The position numbers and the translations under genes are program-made. The notes beneath the pieces are model-generated. The model was not told the DNA's origin. It saw nothing but the letters and a program-made list of their open reading frames with translations, and ran no database searches. DNA of 8,020 nucleotides from 13-2-20CM-68-14 sp036378475 (lineage in GTDB: Bacteria; Actinomycetota; Thermoleophilia; Gaiellales; Gaiellaceae), in assembly GCA_036378475.1 (NCBI GenBank), contig DASUWJ010000032.1, positions 1-8,020 on the forward strand, in the 5' to 3' direction. Below are positions 6,357 through 8,020 of this stretch, piece after piece; the first letter of the stretch is position 1, and each line of letters starts with the position of its first letter.

Positions 6357-7312
6357 CAGGTCTTGACCGCGGCCCTCAGGCGCGCGGAGGCGGCGCGCGG
6401 ATTCTCGGCCTGCTCTCGTGCGCTCGGCCTGATCGCCCGCCGCGGCGTCGCGCGGAGGGCCGGCTCGTTCCCGCAGGCACAAACCGGGAAGTCCGGCGGG
6501 CAGGTGCAGCCATGCTCGGCCTCCCGCAGGAACCGCTTTACGATCCGGTCTTCGAGCGAGTGGAAGCTGATCACCGCGAGCCTGCCGCCGGGGTGCAGCA
6601 GCTCGAGGGCGGCCGGAAGCGCGTCCTCGAGGGCGGTCAGCTCGTCGTTGACCGCGATCCGAAGCGCCTGGAAGACGCGCTTCGCGGGATGGCCGTCCCC
6701 GAAGCGGGCCGGCGCGGGGATCGCGCCCTTGATCGTCTCCACCAGCTCTCCGGTCCGCTCGAGAGGCTGCTCGCGCCGCCGCCGCACGAGCGCCCGCGCG
6801 ATCTGCTTGGCGTAGCGCTCCTCGCCGTACTGGCGAAAGATCCGCGTCAGCTCACGCTCGGAGGCCTCGTTGACGAGCTCGCGGGCCGAGTGGTCGGCCG
6901 AGGGATCCATCCTCATGTCGAGCGGGGCATCCGCCGCGTAGGAGAAACCGCGCTCGGGCCGGTCGATCTGCATCGAGGAGACGCCGAGGTCAAAGAGAAC
7001 CGCGTCCGCTCGCACGCCGTTCTCGGCAAGCTGCTCGAGCACGACCGAGAAATCGCCGCGCAGGAAGCGACCCTGGGCGCCCGTGAGCTTGCGGAAGCGC
7101 TCGAAGTAGGTGCGGGCGGTGGGGTCGCGGTCGATCGCGATCAGCCTGCCGCGGCCGCGCAGATCCGCGGCGAGGAGGGCGGCGTGGCCACCGGCGCCGA
7201 AGGTCGCGTCGACGACGGTCTCGCCCGGCCGGATCGCGAGTAGCTGCCGGACCTCCTCGGCGAGGACGGGAACGTGATCAGTCGCGCTTGGTTGCAAGAC
7301 GCTCGGCAACAT
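6356..7312 (-). CDS. rsmH: RsmH (MraW), 16S rRNA m4C1402 methyltransferase
   Basis: RsmH uses S-adenosylmethionine to N4-methylate C1402 of 16S rRNA in the ribosomal P site. The 318-residue product has the full set of family blocks: HVPVL (13-17), the SAM motif DATFGAGGH (35-43), AIDRDP (59-64), FDLGVSS (107-113), GFSY (122-125), MRMD (133-136), QALRIAVN (215-222) and SFHSLEDR (249-256). Near the C-terminus there are four cysteines in CTCPPDFPVCACG (269-281), as is common in the family. The ATG at 7312 is preferred because GAAGGGAG ends 8 bases upstream. A GTG at 7321 overlaps that Shine-Dalgarno and a TTG at 7300 is weaker. The gene overlaps the end of mraZ by 35 bp and its stop overlaps the ftsL start, placing it inside a tightly packed operon. 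Confidence 0.95.
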   Translation of the reverse strand: MLPSVLQPSATDHVPVLAEEVRQLLAIRPGETVVDATFGAGGHAALLAADLRGRGRLIAIDRDPTARTYFERFRKLTGAQGRFLRGDFSVVLEQLAENGVRADAVLFDLGVSSMQIDRPERGFSYAADAPLDMRMDPSADHSARELVNEASERELTRIFRQYGEERYAKQIARALVRRRREQPLERTGELVETIKGAIPAPARFGDGHPAKRVFQALRIAVNDELTALEDALPAALELLHPGGRLAVISFHSLEDRIVKRFLREAEHGCTCPPDFPVCACGNEPALRATPRRAIRPSAREQAENPRAASARLRAAVKT

Positions 7313-7712
7313 CCTCAGCACTCCCTTCGATCTCGTCCAGGTGCTCGCGCCAGCGGGCGCGGTCCCAGATCTCGAGGTGGTCTCGAATGCCAGCGACGAC
7401 GACCTCCCGCTCCAGCCCGGCCTGCTCGGCGAGCGCCGAGGGGATCATCACCCGGCCCTGCTTGTCGAGCTCCGCCTCCGCGGCGCCCGAGAAGAAGTAC
7501 CGCTGCATCAGGCGCCCCTCCCTGCTGAGCGGATCGAGCTCCTGCAGGCGGCTCTCGACCGCGGCCCTCCACTCGCTGCGGGGATACGCGGTGAGACACG
7601 GCTCGATCCCGCGCACGAGCACGAGACCCTCTGCGAAGGCCTGACGGAACTTGGCCGGGAGCGTGAGGCGGTTCTTGTCATCGATCGTGTGGTCGTGCTG
7701 GCCTAGGAGCAT
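7278..7712 (-). CDS. mraZ: MraZ, dcw-cluster transcriptional regulator
   Basis: MraZ is a DNA-binding regulator usually encoded first in the dcw cluster; in characterised bacteria it binds repeats upstream of its own gene and controls the operon. The product is 144 residues, the usual size, with two SpoVT/AbrB-like halves. Each has the DxxxR signature: DDKNRLTLPAKFR (11-23) and DKQGRVMIPSAL (83-94). The ATG at 7712 gives the family start MLLGQHDHTIDDKNRL. No Shine-Dalgarno precedes it, so the mRNA may be nearly leaderless. Four GTGG repeats at a 10-bp period lie directly upstream and run into the start codon, as expected for autoregulation. The stop is inside rsmH. A sigma-factor gene is divergent. 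Confidence 0.95.
   Translation of the reverse strand: MLLGQHDHTIDDKNRLTLPAKFRQAFAEGLVLVRGIEPCLTAYPRSEWRAAVESRLQELDPLSREGRLMQRYFFSGAAEAELDKQGRVMIPSALAEQAGLEREVVVAGIRDHLEIWDRARWREHLDEIEGSAEDVAERLATKRD
7321..7328 (-). promoter_or_regulatory. Shine-Dalgarno that decides the rsmH start
   Basis: The minus strand reads GAAGGGAG, lying inside the mraZ coding sequence and 8 bases upstream of the ATG at 7312. It makes the slightly longer GTG start at 7321 unlikely, because that codon overlaps the site. Confidence 0.5.
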
Positions 7713-7751
7713 GGTCCACTGCGCCCCACTTTAGACCACAACATCCCACTT
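7712..7751 (-). promoter_or_regulatory. MraZ operator: four GTGG repeats at exact 10-bp period
   Basis: Read on the minus strand, the tract splits into four 10-base units: AAGTGGGATG, TTGTGGTCTA, AAGTGGGGCG and CAGTGGACCA. GTGG is invariant at positions 3-6 of each unit, and the last base of the tract is the A of the mraZ start codon. E. coli MraZ is known to bind TGGGN repeats separated by 5 bases (10-bp period) upstream of its own gene. The spacing and position here match that. The repeats are seen directly; binding is inferred. Confidence 0.75.
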
Positions 7752-7756
7752 CGCAA
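7728..7756 (-). promoter_or_regulatory. Putative mraZ promoter overlapping the operator
   Basis: The minus strand has TTGCGA (7756-7751) and TAAAGT (7733-7728) with a 17-base spacer, a fair match to a housekeeping sigma-70 promoter. Transcription would start around 7720, leaving a leader of only about 8 bases. The -10 lies within the third GTGG unit and the start site in the fourth, so bound MraZ would block RNA polymerase. Promoter calls in such GC-rich DNA are uncertain. Confidence 0.4.
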
Positions 7757-7803
7757 CCCCTGAACCCCAGCTCACACGGACGCCCCCGCCGGCGTTTCAG
7801 GAG

Positions 7804-8020
7804 ATGATGAAGCCGGTGTCGATCCCGCCCTTCGAGCACTTCTACGAGTCCCACCGGGACGAGGTCTTCCGGCACCTGCGACGCCTGCTCGGCCAAGACG
7901 CCGAAGACGCGTTCCAGGAGACCTTCCTGCGCGCGCTGCGAGGCTACCCCTCGCTCAGGCACGGCCGCGAGCTACGCGCCTGGGTGTTCACGATCGCGAC
8001 GCGCGTCGCGATCGACGACC
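7804..8020 (+). CDS. Sigma-70 family (ECF-like) RNA polymerase sigma factor, N-terminal part
   Basis: The first 72 codons are visible; the gene runs off the right edge. The protein shows sigma region 2: FEHFYESHRDEVFRHLRRLL (10-29), then DAEDAFQETFLRALRGYP (32-49), which is the region 2.1-2.2 core-binding block, then LRAWVFTIATRVAIDD (57-72), the start of regions 2.3-2.4. The short N-terminus before region 2 fits an extracytoplasmic-function sigma factor; region 4 and any C-terminal extension are outside the window. AGGAG directly abuts the ATG at 7804 and lies 3 bases before a second ATG at 7807, so the exact start is uncertain; a GTG at 7816 has a 12-base spacing. The gene is divergent from mraZ. 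Its regulon and any anti-sigma partner cannot be seen. Confidence 0.8.
   Translation, partial: MMKPVSIPPFEHFYESHRDEVFRHLRRLLGQDAEDAFQETFLRALRGYPSLRHGRELRAWVFTIATRVAIDD

Noticed and set aside
6357..6482. N-terminal extension of FtsL within rsmH
   Set aside because: It overlaps rsmH coding sequence. The ATG at 6356 sits in a typical TGATG junction and yields a normal FtsL size.
7762..7785. TGAACC...CGGACG as an ECF-type promoter for the sigma-factor gene
   Set aside because: Matches are partial and the spacing is shorter than the usual 16-17 bases, so I do not call it.
7678..7962. Minus-strand open frame opposite the sigma-factor gene
   Set aside because: It is antisense to clear sigma region 2 coding sequence and runs through the mraZ operator; no family motif.

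Overview
This 8-kb, very GC-rich window (about 70% G+C by eye, codon third positions almost all G or C) carries the left part of a bacterial division and cell-wall (dcw) cluster. The leftward genes are mraZ, rsmH, ftsL, ftsI (class B PBP), a small probable membrane protein, murE and the start of murF. GC content, frequent GTG starts, genes with no Shine-Dalgarno and the form of the proteins suggest a high-GC Actinomycetota, perhaps class Thermoleophilia. The class is a guess, since no rRNA is present. MurE carries DNPR, the signature of enzymes that add meso-diaminopimelate.

Layout, right to left. A truncated sigma-70 region 2 gene (ECF-like) leaves the right edge on the + strand. It is divergent from mraZ across about 91 bp. 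That gap holds four GTGG repeats at an exact 10-bp period ending at the mraZ start codon, which is the expected form of an MraZ autoregulatory operator. A promoter-like TTGCGA-N17-TAAAGT overlaps them. mraZ, rsmH, ftsL and ftsI are packed with overlaps (35 bp, TGATG and GTGA), so they probably form one translationally coupled unit. A 101-codon gene for a small basic protein with a short hydrophobic segment follows 57 bp after ftsI.

The canonical order is then broken. A second class B PBP of MrdA/PBP2 type lies on the opposite strand between ftsI and murE. Its stop codon overlaps that of the small gene inside a shared CTAG. murE and murF resume leftward, joined by another GTGA overlap. A roughly 310-bp divergent region (1668-1978) with A/T-richer, non-coding-like sequence separates murE from the inverted PBP gene. 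It holds an extended -10 element just upstream of murE, an imperfect inverted repeat and two AAGTG repeats that recall the mraZ operator.

Together the genes cover transcriptional control of the cluster (MraZ), 16S rRNA methylation (RsmH), septal peptidoglycan synthesis (FtsL, FtsI), a probable elongation transpeptidase (PBP2-like) and cytoplasmic precursor synthesis (MurE, MurF). I see no mobile element, CRISPR array, tRNA or rRNA. The most notable points are the inverted PBP2-like gene, the mraZ operator and the unresolved PBP2 start. I found no clearly new system.
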